A stretch of DNA of 64,000 bases from Arcuatula senhousia (GCA_963971305.1 OZ020306.1:60734686-60798685); one strand, 5' to 3'. Positions 10,901 through 22,053 are shown, counted from the stretch's first letter. Notes: generated by a model from the sequence alone, not told the origin. Translations and numbers: made by a program.

Positions 10901-13900
10901 ACAAAAATCTAGGACGTCATTTTTGGCGTCGCGGAACTAAAAAAACAAGTTGAAAAAAAGAAGATATCGGGATATGCCGAGCGGTCTTGCGCGCCACGCG
11001 CTTCGTTTAAGGTGCACAATGTAGCCCTACATCTCAGCTATTAGGCGGTACCAAGTAGAACGGTATACTATTTATAGTTTTATTTTATATCCTCATACGG
11101 CAAGTGTACACCAAAAATCTAGGACGTCATTTTTGGCGTCGCGGAACTAAAAAAACAAGTTGAAAAAAGAAGATATCGGGATATGCCGAGCGGTCTTGCG
11201 CGCTACGCGCTTCGTTTAAGGTGCACAATGTAGCCCTACATCTCAGCTATTAGGCGGTACCAAGTAGAACGGTATACTATTTATAGTTTTATTTTATATC
11301 CTCATACGGCAAGTGTACACCAAAAATCTAGGACGTCATTTTTGGCGTCGCGGAACTAAAAAAACAAGTTGAAAAAAAGAAGATATCGGGATATGCCGAG
11401 CGGTCTTGCGCGCTACGCGCTTCGTTTAAGGTGCACAATGTAGCCCTACATCTCAGCTATTAGGCGGTACCAAGTAGAACGGTATACTATTTATAGTTTT
11501 ATTTTATATCCTCATACGGCAAGTGTACACCAAAAATCTAGGACGTCATTTTTGGCGTCGCGGAACTAAAAAAACAAGTTGAAAAAAAGAAGATATCGGG
11601 ATATGCCGAGCGGTCTTGCGCGCTACGCGCTTCGTTTAAGGTGCACAATGTAGCCCTACATCTCAGCTATTAGGCGGTACCAAGTAGAACGGTATACTAT
11701 TTATAGTTTTATTTTATATCCTCATACGGCAAGTGTACATCAAAAATCTAGGACGTCATTTTTGGCGTCGCGGAACTAAAAAAACAAGTTGAAAAAAAGA
11801 AGATAGCGGGATATGCCGAGCGGTCTTGCGCGCTACGCGCTTCGTTTAAGGTGCACAATGTAGCCCTACATCTCAGCTATTAGGCGGTACCAAGTAGAAC
11901 GGTATACTATTTATAGTTTTATTTTATATCCTCATACGGCAAGTGTACACCACAAAAATCTAGGACGTCATTTTTGGCGTCGCGGAACTAAAAAAACAAG
12001 TTGAAAAAAAGAAGATATCGGGATATGCCGAGTGGTCTTGCGCGCTACGCTCTTCGTTTAAGGTGCACAATGTAGCCCTACATCTCAGCTATTAGGCGGT
12101 ACCAAGTAGAACGGTATACTATTTATAGTTTTATTTTATATCCTCATACGGCAAGTGTACACCAAAAATCTAGGACGTCATTTTTGGCGTCGCGAAACCA
12201 AAAAAACAAGTTGAAAAAAGAAGACATCGGGATATGCCGAGCGGTCTTGCGCGCTACGCGCTTCGTTTAAGGTGCACAATGTAGCCCTACATCTCAGCTA
12301 TAAGGCGGTACCAAGTAGAACGGTATACTGTTTATAGTTTTATTTTATATCCTCATACGGCAAGTGTACACCAAATATCTAGGACGTCATTTTTGGCGTC
12401 GCGGAACTAAAAAAAACAAGTTGAAAATAAGAAGATATCGGGATATGCCGAGCGGTCTTGCGCGCTACGCGCTTCGTTTAAGGTGCACAATGTAGCCCTA
12501 CAACTCAGCTATTAGGCGGTACCAAGTAGAACGGTATACTATTTATAGTTTTATTTTATATCCTCACACGGCAAGTGTACACCAAAAATCTAGGACGTCA
12601 TTTTTGGCGTCGCGGAACTAAAAAAACAAGTTGAAAAAAAGAAGATATCGGGATATGCCGAGCGGTCTTGCGCGCTACGCGCTTCGTTTAAGGTGCACAA
12701 TGTAGCCCTACATCCCAGCTATTAGGCGGTACCACGTAGAACGGTATACTATTTATAGTTTTATTTTATATCCTCATACGGCAAGTGTACACCAAAAATC
12801 TAGGACGTCATTTTTGGCGTCGCGGAACTAAAAAAACAAGTTGAAAAAAAGAAGATATCGGGATATGCCGAGCGGTCTTGCGCGCTACGCGCTTCGTTTA
12901 AGGTGCACAATGTAGCCCTACATCTCAGCTATTAGGCGGTACCAAGTAGAACGGTATACTATTTATAGTTTTATTTTATATCCTCATACGGCAAGTATAC
13001 ACCAAAAATCTAGGACGTCATTTTTGGCGTCGCGGAACTAAAAAAAACAAGTTGAAAAAAAGAAGATATCGGGATATGCCGAGCGGTCTTGCGCGCTACG
13101 CGCTTCGTTTAAGGTGCACAATGTAGCCCTACATTTCAGCTATTAGGCGGTACCAAGTAGAACGGTATACTATTTATAGTTTTATTTTATATCCTCATAC
13201 GGCAAGTGTACACCAAAAATCTAGGACGTCATTTTTGGCGTCGCGGAACTAAAAAAACAAGTTGAAAAAAAGAAGATATCGGGATATGCCGAGCGGTCTT
13301 GCGCGCTACGCGCTTCGTTTAAGGTGCACAATGTAGCCCTACATCTCAGCTATTAGGCGGTACCAAGTAGAACGGTATACTATTTATAGTTTTATTTTAT
13401 ATCCTCATACGGCAAGTGTACACCAAAAATCTAGGACGTCATTTTTGGCGTCGCGGAACTAAAAAAACAAGTTGAAAAAAAGAAGATATCGGGATATGCC
13501 GAGCGGTCTTGCGCGCTACGCGCTTCGTTTAAGGTGCACAATGTAGCCCTACATCTCAGCTATTAGGCGGTACCAAGTAGAACGGTATACTATTTATAGT
13601 TTTATTTTATATCCTCATACGGCAAGTGTACACCACAAAAATCTAGGACGTCATTTTTGGCGTCGCGGAACTAAAAAAACAAGTTGAAAAAAAGAAGATA
13701 TCGGGATATGCCGAGCGGTCTTGCGCGCCACGCGCTTCGTTTAAGGTGCAAAATGTAGCCCTACATCTCAGCTATTAGGCGGTACCAAGTAGAACGGTAT
13801 ACTATTTATAGTTTTATTTTATATCCTCATACGGCAAGTGTACACCAAAAATCTAGGACGTCATTTTTGGCGTCGCGGAACTAAAAAAACAAGTTGAAAA

Positions 13901-16900
13901 AAGAAGATATCGGGATATGCCGAGCGGTCTTGCGCGCTACGCGCTTCGTTTAAGGTGCACAATGTAGCCCTACATCTCAGCTATTAGGCGGTACCAAGTA
14001 GAACGGTATACTATTTATAGTTTTAATTTATATCCTCATACGGCAAGTGTACACCAAAAATCTAGGACGTCATTTTTGGCGTCGCGGAACTAAAAAAACA
14101 AGTTGAAAAAAAGAAGATATCGGGATATGCCGAGCGGTCTTGCGCGCTACGCACTTCGTTTAAGGTGCACAATGTAGCCCTACATCTCAGCTATTAGGCG
14201 GTACCAAGTAGAACGGTATACTATTTATAGTTTTATTTTATATCCTCATACGGCAAGTGTACACCAAAAATCTAGGACGTCATTTTTGGCGTCGCGGAAC
14301 TAAAAAAACAAGTTGAAAAAAAGAAGATATCGGGATATGCCGAGCGGTCTTGCGCGCTACGCGCTTCGTTTAAGGTGCACAATGTAGCCCTACATCTCAG
14401 CTATTAGGCGGTACCAAGTAGAACGGTATACTATTTATAGTTTTATTTTATATCCTCATACGGCAAGTGTACATCAAAAATCTAGGACGTCATTTTTGGC
14501 GTCGCGGAACTAAAAAAACAAGTTGAAAAAAAGAAGATAGCGGGATATGCCGAGCGGTCTTGCGCGCTACGCGCTTCGTTTAAGGTGCACAATGTAGCCC
14601 TACATCTCAGCTATTAGGCCGTACCAAGTAGAACGGTATACTATTTATAGTTTTATTTTATATCCTCATACGGCAAGTGTACACCAAAAATCTAGGACGT
14701 CATTTTTGGCGTCGCGGAACTAAAAAAACAAGTTGAAAAAAAGAAGATATCGGGATATGCCGAGCGGTCTTGCGCGCTACGCGCTTCGTTTAAGGTGCAC
14801 AATGTAGCCCTACATCTCAGCTATTAGGCGGTACCAAGTAGAACGGTATACTATTTATAGTTTTATTTTATATCCTCATACGGCAAGTGTACACCAAAAA
14901 TCTAGGACGTCATTTTTGGCGTCGCGGAACTAAAAAAACAAGTTGAAAAAAAAAGAAGATATCGGGATATGCCGAGCGGTCTTGCGCGCTACGCGCTTCG
15001 TTTAAGGTGCGCAATGTAGCCCTACATCTCAGCTATAAGGCGGTACCAAGTAGAACGGTATACTGTTTATAGTTTTATTTTATATCCTCATACGGCAAGT
15101 GTACACCAAAAATCTAGGACGTCATTTTTGGCGTCGCGGAACTAAAAAAACAAGTTGAAAAAAAGAAGATATCGGGATATGCCGAGCGGTCTTGCGCGCT
15201 ACGCACTTCGTTTAAGGTGCACAATGTAGCCCTACATCTCAGCTATTAGGCGGTACCAAGTAGAACGGTATACTATTTATAGTTTTATTTTATATCCTCA
15301 TACGGCAAGTGTACACCAAAAATCTAGGACGTCATTTTTGGCGTCGCGGAACTAAAAAAACAAGTTGAAAAAAAGAAGATATCGGGATATGCCGAACGGT
15401 CTTGCGCGCTACGCGCTTCGTTTAAGGTGCACAATGTAGCCCTACATCTCAGCTATTAGGCGGTACCAAGTAGAACGGTATACTATTTATAGTTTTATTT
15501 TATATCCTCATACGGCAAGTGTACATCAAAAATCTAGGACGTCATTTTTGGCGTCGCGGAACTAAAAAAACAAGTTGAAAAAAAGAAGATAGCGGGATAT
15601 GCCGAGCGGTCTTGCGCGCTACGCGCTTCGTTTAAGGTGCACAATGTAGCCCTACATCTCAGCTATTAGGCCGTACCAAGTAGAACGGTATACTATTTAT
15701 AGTTTTATTTTATATCCTCATACGGCAAGTGTACACCAAAAATCTAGGACGTCATTTTTGGCGTCGCGGAACTAAAAAAACAAGTTGAAAAAAAAGAAGA
15801 TATCGGGATATGCCGAGCGGTCTTGCGCGCTACGCGCTTCGTTTAAGGTGCACAATGTAGCCCTACATCTCAGCTATTAGGCGGTACCAAGTAGAACGGT
15901 ATACTATTTATAGTTTTATTTTATATCCTCATACGGCAAGTGTACACCAAAAATCTAGGACGTCATTTTTGGCGTCGCGGAACTAAAAAAACAAGTTGAA
16001 AAAAAGAAGATATCGGGATATGCCGAGCGGTCTTGCGCGCTACGCGCTTCGTTTAAGGTGCGCAATGTAGCCCTACATCTCAGCTATAAGGCGGTACCAA
16101 GTAGAACGGTATACTGTTTATAGTTTTATTTTATATCCTCATACGGCAAGTGTACACCAAAAATCTAGGACGTCATTTTTGGCGTCGCGGAACTAAAAAA
16201 ACAAGTTGAAAAAAAGAAGATATCGGGATATGCCAAGCGGTCTTGCGCGCTACGCGCTTCGCTTAAGGTGCACAATGTAGCCCTACATCTCAGCTATTAG
16301 GCGGTACCAAGTAGAACGGTATACTATTTATAGTTTTATGTTATATCCTCATACGGCAAGTGTACACCAAAAATCTAGGACGTCATTTTTGGCGTCGCGG
16401 AACTAAAAAAACAAGTTGAAAAAAAGAAGATATCGGGATATGCCGAGCGGTCTTGCGCGCTACGCGCTTCGTTTAAGGTGCACAATGTAGCCCTACATCT
16501 CAGATATTAGGCGGTACCAAGTAAAACGGTATACTATTTATAGTTTTATTTTATATCCTCATACGGCAAGTGTACACCAAAAATCTAGGACGTCATTTTT
16601 GGCGTCGCGGAACTAAAAAAACAAGTTGAAAAAAAGAAGATATCGGGATATGCCGAGCGGTCTTGCGCGCTACGCGCTTCGCTTAAGGTGCACAATGTAG
16701 CCCTACATCTCAGCTATTAGGCGGTACCAAGTAGAACGGTATACTATTTATAGTTTTATTTTATATCCTCCTACGGCAAGTGTACACCAAAAATCTAGGA
16801 CGTCATTTTTGGCGTCGCGGAACTAAAAAAAACAAGTTGAAAAAAAGAAGATATCGGGATATGCCGAGCGGTCTTGCGCGCTACGCGCTTCGTTTAAGGT

Positions 16901-18430
16901 GCACAATGTAGCCCTACATCTCAGATATTAGGCGGTACCAAGTAGAACGGTATACTATTTATAGTTTTATTTTATATCCTCATACAGCAAGTGTACACCA
17001 AAAATCTAGGACGTCATTTTTGGCGTCGCGGAACTAAAAAAACAAGTTGAAAAAAAGAAGATATCGGGATATGCCGAGCGGTCTTGCGCGCTACGCGCTT
17101 CGTTTAAGGTGCACAATGTAGCCCTACATCTCAGCTATTAGGCGGTACCAAGTAGAACGGTATACTATTTATAGTTTTATTTTATATCCTCATACGGCAA
17201 GTGTACACCAAAAATCTAGGACGTCATTTTTGGCGTCGCGGAACTAAAAAAACAAGTTGAAAAAAAGAAGATATCGGGATATGCCGAGCGGTCTTGCGCG
17301 CTACGCGCTTCGCTTAAGGTGCACAATGTAGCCCTACATCTCAGCTATTAGGCGGTACCAAGTAGAACGGTATACTATTTATAGTTTTATTTTATATCCT
17401 CATACGGCAAGTGTACACCAAAAATCTAGGACGTCATTTTTGGCGTCGCGGAACTAAAAAAATAAGTTGAAAAAAAGAAGATATCGGGATATGCCGAGCG
17501 GTCTTGCGCGCTACGCGCTTCGTTTAAGGTGCACAATGTAGCCCTACATCTCAGCTATTAGGCGGTACCAAGTAGAACGGTATACTATTTATAGTTTTAT
17601 TTTATATCCTCATACGGCAAGTGTACACCAAAAATCTAGGACGTCATTTTTGGCGTCGCGGAACTAAAAAAAACAAGTTGAAAAAAAGAAGATATCGGGA
17701 TATGCCGAGCGGTCTTGCGCGCTACGCGCTTCGCTTAAGGTGCACAATGTAGCCCTACATCTCAGCTATTAGGCGGTACCAAGTAGAACAGTATACTATT
17801 TATAGTTTTATTTTATATCCTCATACGGCAAGTGTACACCAAAAATCTAGGACGTTATTTTTGGTGTCGCGGAACTAAAAAAACAAGTTGAAAAAAAGAA
17901 GATATCGGGATATGCCGAGCGGTCTTGCGCGCTACGCGCTTCGTTTAAGGTGCACAATGTAGCCCTACATCTCAGCTATTAGGCGGTACCAAGTAGAACG
18001 GTATACTATTTATAGTTTTATTTTATATCCTCATACGGCAAGTGTACACCAAAAATCTAGGACGTCATTTTTGGCGTCGCGGAACTAAAAAAACAAGTTG
18101 AAAAAAGAAGATATCGGGATATGCCGAGCGGTCTTGCGCGCTACGCGCTTCGCTTAAGGTGCACAATGTAGCCCTACATCTCAGCTATTAGGCGGTACCA
18201 AGTAGAACGGTATACTATTTATAGTTTTATTTTATATCCTCATACGGCAAGTGTACACCAAAAATCTAGGACGTCATTTTTGGCGTCGCGGAACTAAAAA
18301 AACAAGTTGAAAAAAAGAAGATATCGGGATATGCCGAGCGGTCTTGCGCGCTACGCGCTTCGTTTAAGGTGCACAATGTAGCCCTACATCTCAGCTATTA
18401 GGCGGTACCAAGTAGAACGGTATACTATTT

Positions 18431-18434
18431 ATAA
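18431..18434. repeat. Left target-site duplication of the LTR element (ATAA, imperfect)
   Basis: The satellite should read TTTATAGTTTT here. The left flank ends in ATAA and the right flank starts with ATAG (24044-24047). This fits a 4-bp target duplication of ATAG with one G-to-A change on the left. Confidence 0.55.
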
Positions 18435-18512
18435 TGTAACGATTTTGACTTTCAGTGTTCACAAGTTTCATGTTATGCTTGTCTATTTCAACGTCAAAAC
18501 ATATTGTTTACT

Positions 18513-18520
18513 TGACGTCA
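18513..18520. promoter_or_regulatory. CRE palindrome TGACGTCA in U3
   Basis: A perfect CREB/ATF consensus site, repeated in the 3' LTR at 22579-22586. A half site TGACGT lies closer to the promoter at 19154-19159. Function is inferred from the motif only. Confidence 0.45.
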
Positions 18521-19142
18521 TTCTATTTTTAGATTTTACTTTCATTTTCCGTATTTCAGAAAAAAATGGCATATTATCTTAAAGTTTTAATACTTTTTCG
18601 AGTTATTACAGAATAGTTGTTTTACTTATCATTTATTTGTCAACTGGTTATTAATTTATAAGAGTATAATCATGTTTGAGGTCTGTTTACAAATACAACG
18701 TACGACTCACTTACGTTTTGCTTACGTTTTCAATATGTGTTTTTCATGTACCATACATTATGCATCATTTTAACAATATTTCACCTAATTAGATCGTTTT
18801 GGTCTTAAAATGTTACTGGTGTTATGCATTTCTAACTATGTAAAAGGTTTTAGATCTTTGAATAACTTACACAACAATGTAGGAACAGAAAACGTCATTT
18901 TTACGATCATATTTTCACATTGAGTCACGCTTCATCTTACCTTTTATTGTATTTCTAATGAATGCAAAATCCTATCACTTTCTTAGAATATTACCCAAGA
19001 CAGGTACATAATGTTACAATTATCACTTTAATTGTAGAAGCTTTCATTTTGTTGTAAATAACGATTTTCGGGTATCAAAGAAACACAAATTGCAAATCCA
19101 ACGCCATTTGTAAACACTGCCGTGAATGAGATTTTCAATTGA

Positions 19143-19200
19143 CCAATCAGAAATGACGTTGTAGTATAAATAGCGGCGAGGATGACGGGTTTCTTCAGTT
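19143..19200 (+). promoter_or_regulatory. LTR core promoter: CCAAT, CRE half site, TATA box, initiator
   Basis: CCAAT (19143-19147), TGACGT (19154-19159), TATAAATA (19165-19172) and an initiator-like TTCAGTT with its A at 19197, 32 bp after the TATA start. The spacing fits a Pol II core promoter, so transcription should start near 19197. The same set is in the 3' LTR, with TATA at 23231-23238 and the initiator A at 23263. Just downstream TGGCC-CTA-GGCCA (19202-19214) could fold at the RNA 5' end. Confidence 0.65.
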
Positions 19201-19311
19201 GTGGCCCTAGGCCAACTCCGACCTGAAATGGTCGTTAAATATAAATCTTCTCCAGATGGAACCTAAAAGGACTCCAGTATCAAAGTCTTTAAAAAGACTG
19301 TATCTGAAGAC

Positions 19312-19490
19312 GACTCAAGGAGACTTTTAAAGAACTCCGTTAAAAGAGACTCACAAGACGACTCAAGGAGACTTTTAAAGAACTCCGATAAAAGAGACTC
19401 ACAAGACGACTCAAGGAGACTTTTAAAGAACTCCGTTAAAAGACTCAAGGAGACTTTTAAAGAACTCCGTTAAAAGAGACTCAAGGAGCC
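19312..19490 (+). repeat. 48-bp tandem repeat inside the 5' LTR (about 3.7 units)
   Basis: Units starting GACTCAAGGAGACTTTTAAA begin at 19312, 19360, 19408 and 19442; the third is shortened to 34 bp. A 48-bp period equals 16 codons, so long frames open on both strands (for example antisense 19263-19448 with repeating SLLTEFFKSLLESS). With no promoter or conserved product I treat these as repeat artefacts. The matching repeat in the 3' LTR starts at 23378. Confidence 0.85.
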
Positions 19491-19779
19491 TTGTGAGGAC
19501 TCACTTTAATATCAAAGTCTCTGCGAACTCTGAGTATACAAAGTAAACTCAAATACAGTATTCTTTAAGTCTTTCAGAAGACTTAACTATATCAATCTGC
19601 TGACTCAGTCAATCTCATTCAAATACCTAAACGGCACGGCGTTTCTATCATTTAATTGTTTGGCAATTGTATCAAAATAATTCTATTCTCTTTCATAGTT
19701 GAAAATACTTTCTTACTTATACATATTTGACGTTTAATATTTGTAAATTAAATTGTTTATTGTTTAAATTATTTCATCT

Positions 19780-19785
19780 AATAAA
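19780..19785 (+). terminator. Polyadenylation signal AATAAA in the 5' LTR
   Basis: AATAAA lies about 580 bp after the inferred start site. The functional copy for the full-length RNA would be the equivalent one in the 3' LTR at 23846-23851. Confidence 0.5.
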
Positions 19786-19977
19786 TCATTAACTTTTACG
19801 AATTATTGTCTTTCAAAGCCATTTGAATGAAGACACGTAAGGGGTCTCTTGAGTCTCGAGTCTAGCACGACTCCAGAGTTTTGAGTCTCATATACATGTA
19901 AGTCATTGAGTCTAAGACTTCATCTATACATCCAGTCAACCAAGTTCTGTCGTAACGTACCTTGGCGGGGCGTTACA

Positions 19978-20340
19978 TTTGGTGGCCATTGTGGGGATCC
20001 ACTGTTCCAATAGTGGATATCTTTGACAGAGCTAGGTTTTATTATTTTGCAGAACAACTGGACAGTTAAATCTGAGATACATCTACATGAGTCACAACTC
20101 CCCGCATTTGTTGGCAAACACATATCAAACATGTAGTGAAAATATCTATCAGACACGGATGCGGGTTATTCAACCATCTGATCAATTGCAATCAAAACTT
20201 TCAGATGTCACGATAGTCATACATGAAAGATCATTATAAAAGAATCAAGTAACTGCAATATTTTAGAAAAACAGGATTCTGCTTCTTAACATCCAAATCC
20301 TAAAATTTTCAACTGCAGTGAAGAACAAGAAACAAATATC
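19978..20340 (+). other. Retrotransposon leader between PBS and gag
   Basis: A non-coding leader of 363 bp. Directly after the PBS lies a stem-loop, ATCCACT (19997-20003) pairing with AGTGGAT (20012-20018), which could serve in priming or packaging. The reverse-strand ORF across 19920-20156 has no recognisable features and spans the LTR boundary, so I discount it. Confidence 0.6.
19980..19997 (+). other. Primer binding site (TGGTGGCCATTGTGGGGA)
   Basis: Begins with TGG, complementary to a tRNA CCA end, two bases (TT) after the 5' LTR. This is the standard position for minus-strand priming. I could not assign the tRNA by eye. Confidence 0.75.
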
Positions 20341-21627
20341 ATGAATGTGTCACAAGATGAATCGAAACTTATGAAGAACGCTACATGTTCAAATGAGATG
20401 TTAAGAAAGACACATTCTCAAGTTGACATTTCGGTTGATGTCTCAGTTAGGGATGGGTCGGGAATAGGTGTTAATCAGGCGCCTCAATTATCATCCTATG
20501 TCCTGCGACCGCACTATCTTGAGCAACCGACGTCTCGACTTGTGGTCGAAAATGATGATGCCATTAGTTTTAAGGGACCTGTTGACCAACACGGCAAGTG
20601 TGATGGTGCCAGGACACAATTTTTATATGCTGGTTCAAATAGTAGTTATTCAGTTGGGTACGAGTTAAGCTCGGTATCGCCTGAAATTACAGGGGTAAAT
20701 GAGACTGTTGGGCTTGAGTATACCGGTAACTTAGTGCCGCCTGATCTCATTACAAATGACAAGGGTTCTAGATCTGTTGGGTTCAAGTGCAGCTTGGTAC
20801 CGCCTGATCTAGGTTTAAATAAGAATGGCTCAGTTGGGTGCAGGAATGCATTGGCACCGCCTGATGTCATGGGTACACAAAATGTTGATCATTTCCGGAA
20901 TGATGTAAATACAGAGATATCTAGTAGATCTTTTTGCGAAAAGATTGAAATATTTGATGGTACCACTAATTGGGAAGACTACATCACTTATTTTGATATT
21001 TTATCAAAATTTAATGGTTGGACTCCAGAACTGAAAGCTTTTTATTTGGCTACTAGCTTACGCGGGTCAGCTTTAATGGTTCTGTCAAATTTGTCACCAG
21101 AACAACGTACATCATACACAGATATTGTTTTTGCTTTAACAGAGAGATACGACCCAAGTGGCTTAGAAATGGTTTACAGGTTACATTGGCGAAACATGCA
21201 TAGACAAAATAATCAGACATTACAAGAACTAGCACAGGACGTTAAGCGTGTCACTAGGAAAGCTTTTCCATCTTGCCCACCTACATTTAGGCGAGAGTTA
21301 GAGAAGGATTGTTTTATTAATTCACTTGATCAATTTCAATTAAGATGGGAAACTCTAAGACATAACCCTTCAACAATCGAAGAATGTTTACAAATTTGCC
21401 TGAAGTATGAATCATATTTTGAAGCACTTAAGGTTGCTTCCGGTAAATCAGAAGAATTACAAGTGAAAAGTGATTCAGAAATTTTAAATCCTGAAAGAAA
21501 TGAAGATCTTATTAGAAGGTGCAAACCTTCAGTAAATACCAAAAACAAAGATAAAGTATGTCTATTTTGCAGAAAAAGTGGTCACAAACAGAAAACATGC
21601 CACTTATACTTAAAATCAAGAAAATAG
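20341..21627 (+). CDS. gag: Gag polyprotein of a Ty3/Gypsy-like LTR element (428 aa)
   Basis: Probably the structural protein that packages element RNA into cytoplasmic virus-like particles. The ATG has an A at -3 and lies about 360 bp after the PBS. Residues 1-100 are polar and unrecognised. Residues about 104-176 hold four degenerate repeats of roughly 20 aa, each starting (S/T)VG at 104, 122, 145 and 164, with VPPD or APPD in the last three (132-135, 153-156, 172-175). Residues about 201-360 look like the retrotransposon Gag core: IFDGTTNWEDYITYF, then the ATSLRGSA motif, then a helical stretch ending LKYESYF. A basic tail leads to a zinc knuckle, C407-X2-C410-X4-H415-X4-C420, for nucleic-acid binding. 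No protease motif (D-T/S-G) is present. The frame is intact to TAG and stays open for 74 more codons. The family call is by motif and context, without a search. Confidence 0.88.
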   Translation: MNVSQDESKLMKNATCSNEMLRKTHSQVDISVDVSVRDGSGIGVNQAPQLSSYVLRPHYLEQPTSRLVVENDDAISFKGPVDQHGKCDGARTQFLYAGSNSSYSVGYELSSVSPEITGVNETVGLEYTGNLVPPDLITNDKGSRSVGFKCSLVPPDLGLNKNGSVGCRNALAPPDVMGTQNVDHFRNDVNTEISSRSFCEKIEIFDGTTNWEDYITYFDILSKFNGWTPELKAFYLATSLRGSALMVLSNLSPEQRTSYTDIVFALTERYDPSGLEMVYRLHWRNMHRQNNQTLQELAQDVKRVTRKAFPSCPPTFRRELEKDCFINSLDQFQLRWETLRHNPSTIEECLQICLKYESYFEALKVASGKSEELQVKSDSEILNPERNEDLIRRCKPSVNTKNKDKVCLFCRKSGHKQKTCHLYLKSRK

Positions 21628-21852
21628 CATTGCTATTCTTTCAAAAAGAGGCATGGAGTTTGTCAAGGATCATATATTGTTCATATGCATTTTAAAATCT
21701 TTATTGCCGAAACAATTTTTTCTAGTAGTGTATTAAAATCAATACATGAAATTATAGACATGATAGAGGCAAGAAATAAGAAGTGTATATTCAAATATCT
21801 TTATTGGCTGGCAAACAATGTGACATATAAAGAAACGAGTCCAGCAAAATGA
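21628..21852 (+). other. In-frame 74-codon extension after the gag TAG stop (possible readthrough or pol remnant)
   Basis: After the TAG at 21625-21627 the same frame has no stop until TGA at 21850-21852. It includes an ATG at 21685 that alone would give 55 residues starting MHFKIFIAET. In AT-rich DNA 74 open codons is longer than expected by chance but not impossible. No protease or RT motif is visible. It could be a stop-readthrough tail, a decayed remnant of pol, a small separate ORF, or chance. Confidence 0.3.
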
Positions 21853-22053
21853 TTTCTCCCATGTTATCAGCGTATGCTGTGCAGTCTGGTTCATGTCCAG
21901 TTCTGAAATAGAAACTTATAAAAATGTCAGAAAATTGAACTTGAATATGAGATGAGCAAGGACTTCATTGGTTAACTTCCTCCAGGCCTGATCAACCTGT
22001 TTGAAGTGATGATTGATGTCCAGGAGAAGCAAAATGAGCACTAACTTATATGG

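Larger units (their letters stand above)
1..18434. repeat. Satellite array block 1, ~210-bp monomers (about 88 copies)
   Basis: Head-to-tail monomers recur every 210 bp; for example the start GGCAAGTGTA occurs at 841, 1051, 1261, 1471 and 1681. Copies differ by scattered substitutions, A-run length changes (6-8 A after GAACT), an extra CA (3585, 8796, 10901, 11950, 13633) and a 9-bp deletion (near 4434, 4635, 5884 and 7344). Up to about 16.2 kb nearly all monomers read CTTCGTTTAAGG; after that a CTTCGCTTAAGG type alternates with it. The array is already in progress at base 1. No gene is supported anywhere in this block. This kind of array is typical of eukaryotic heterochromatin, though whether it is centromeric cannot be told from sequence. 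Confidence 0.98.
18435..19977 (+). repeat. 5' LTR (1543 bp)
   Basis: Matches 22499-24043. I see about four substitutions (for example 18832 C versus T, and GAAGACACG versus GAAGTCACG near the end) and one 2-bp indel (TTTACTTGACG versus TTTACATTTGACG). The inferred layout is U3 18435 to about 19196, then R to about 19800, then U5 to 19977. It contains a CRE, CCAAT, TATA and initiator series, a 48-bp tandem repeat, and an AATAAA at 19780. At over 1.5 kb it is long for an element with a 2.5-kb interior. No gene is supported inside it. Confidence 0.93.

Noticed and set aside
1..18434. Regular repeats considered as a CRISPR array
   Set aside because: The period is 210 bp with the whole unit repeated, no unique spacers and no cas genes; it is satellite DNA with eukaryotic retroelements.
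19263..19448. Antisense 61-codon ORF in the LTR (also 23329-23514)
   Set aside because: It is the translation of the 48-bp tandem repeat, whose length is a multiple of three; the opposite strand is also open. Most likely an artefact.
19920..20156. Reverse-strand 78-codon ORF across the LTR/PBS boundary
   Set aside because: It spans LTR and leader, antisense to the element RNA, with no domain.
20468..21548. Other ORFs overlapping gag (20468-20668 +, 20646-20870 -, 21053-21235 -, 21336-21548 -)
   Set aside because: Shadows of the 428-codon gag frame with no features of their own.
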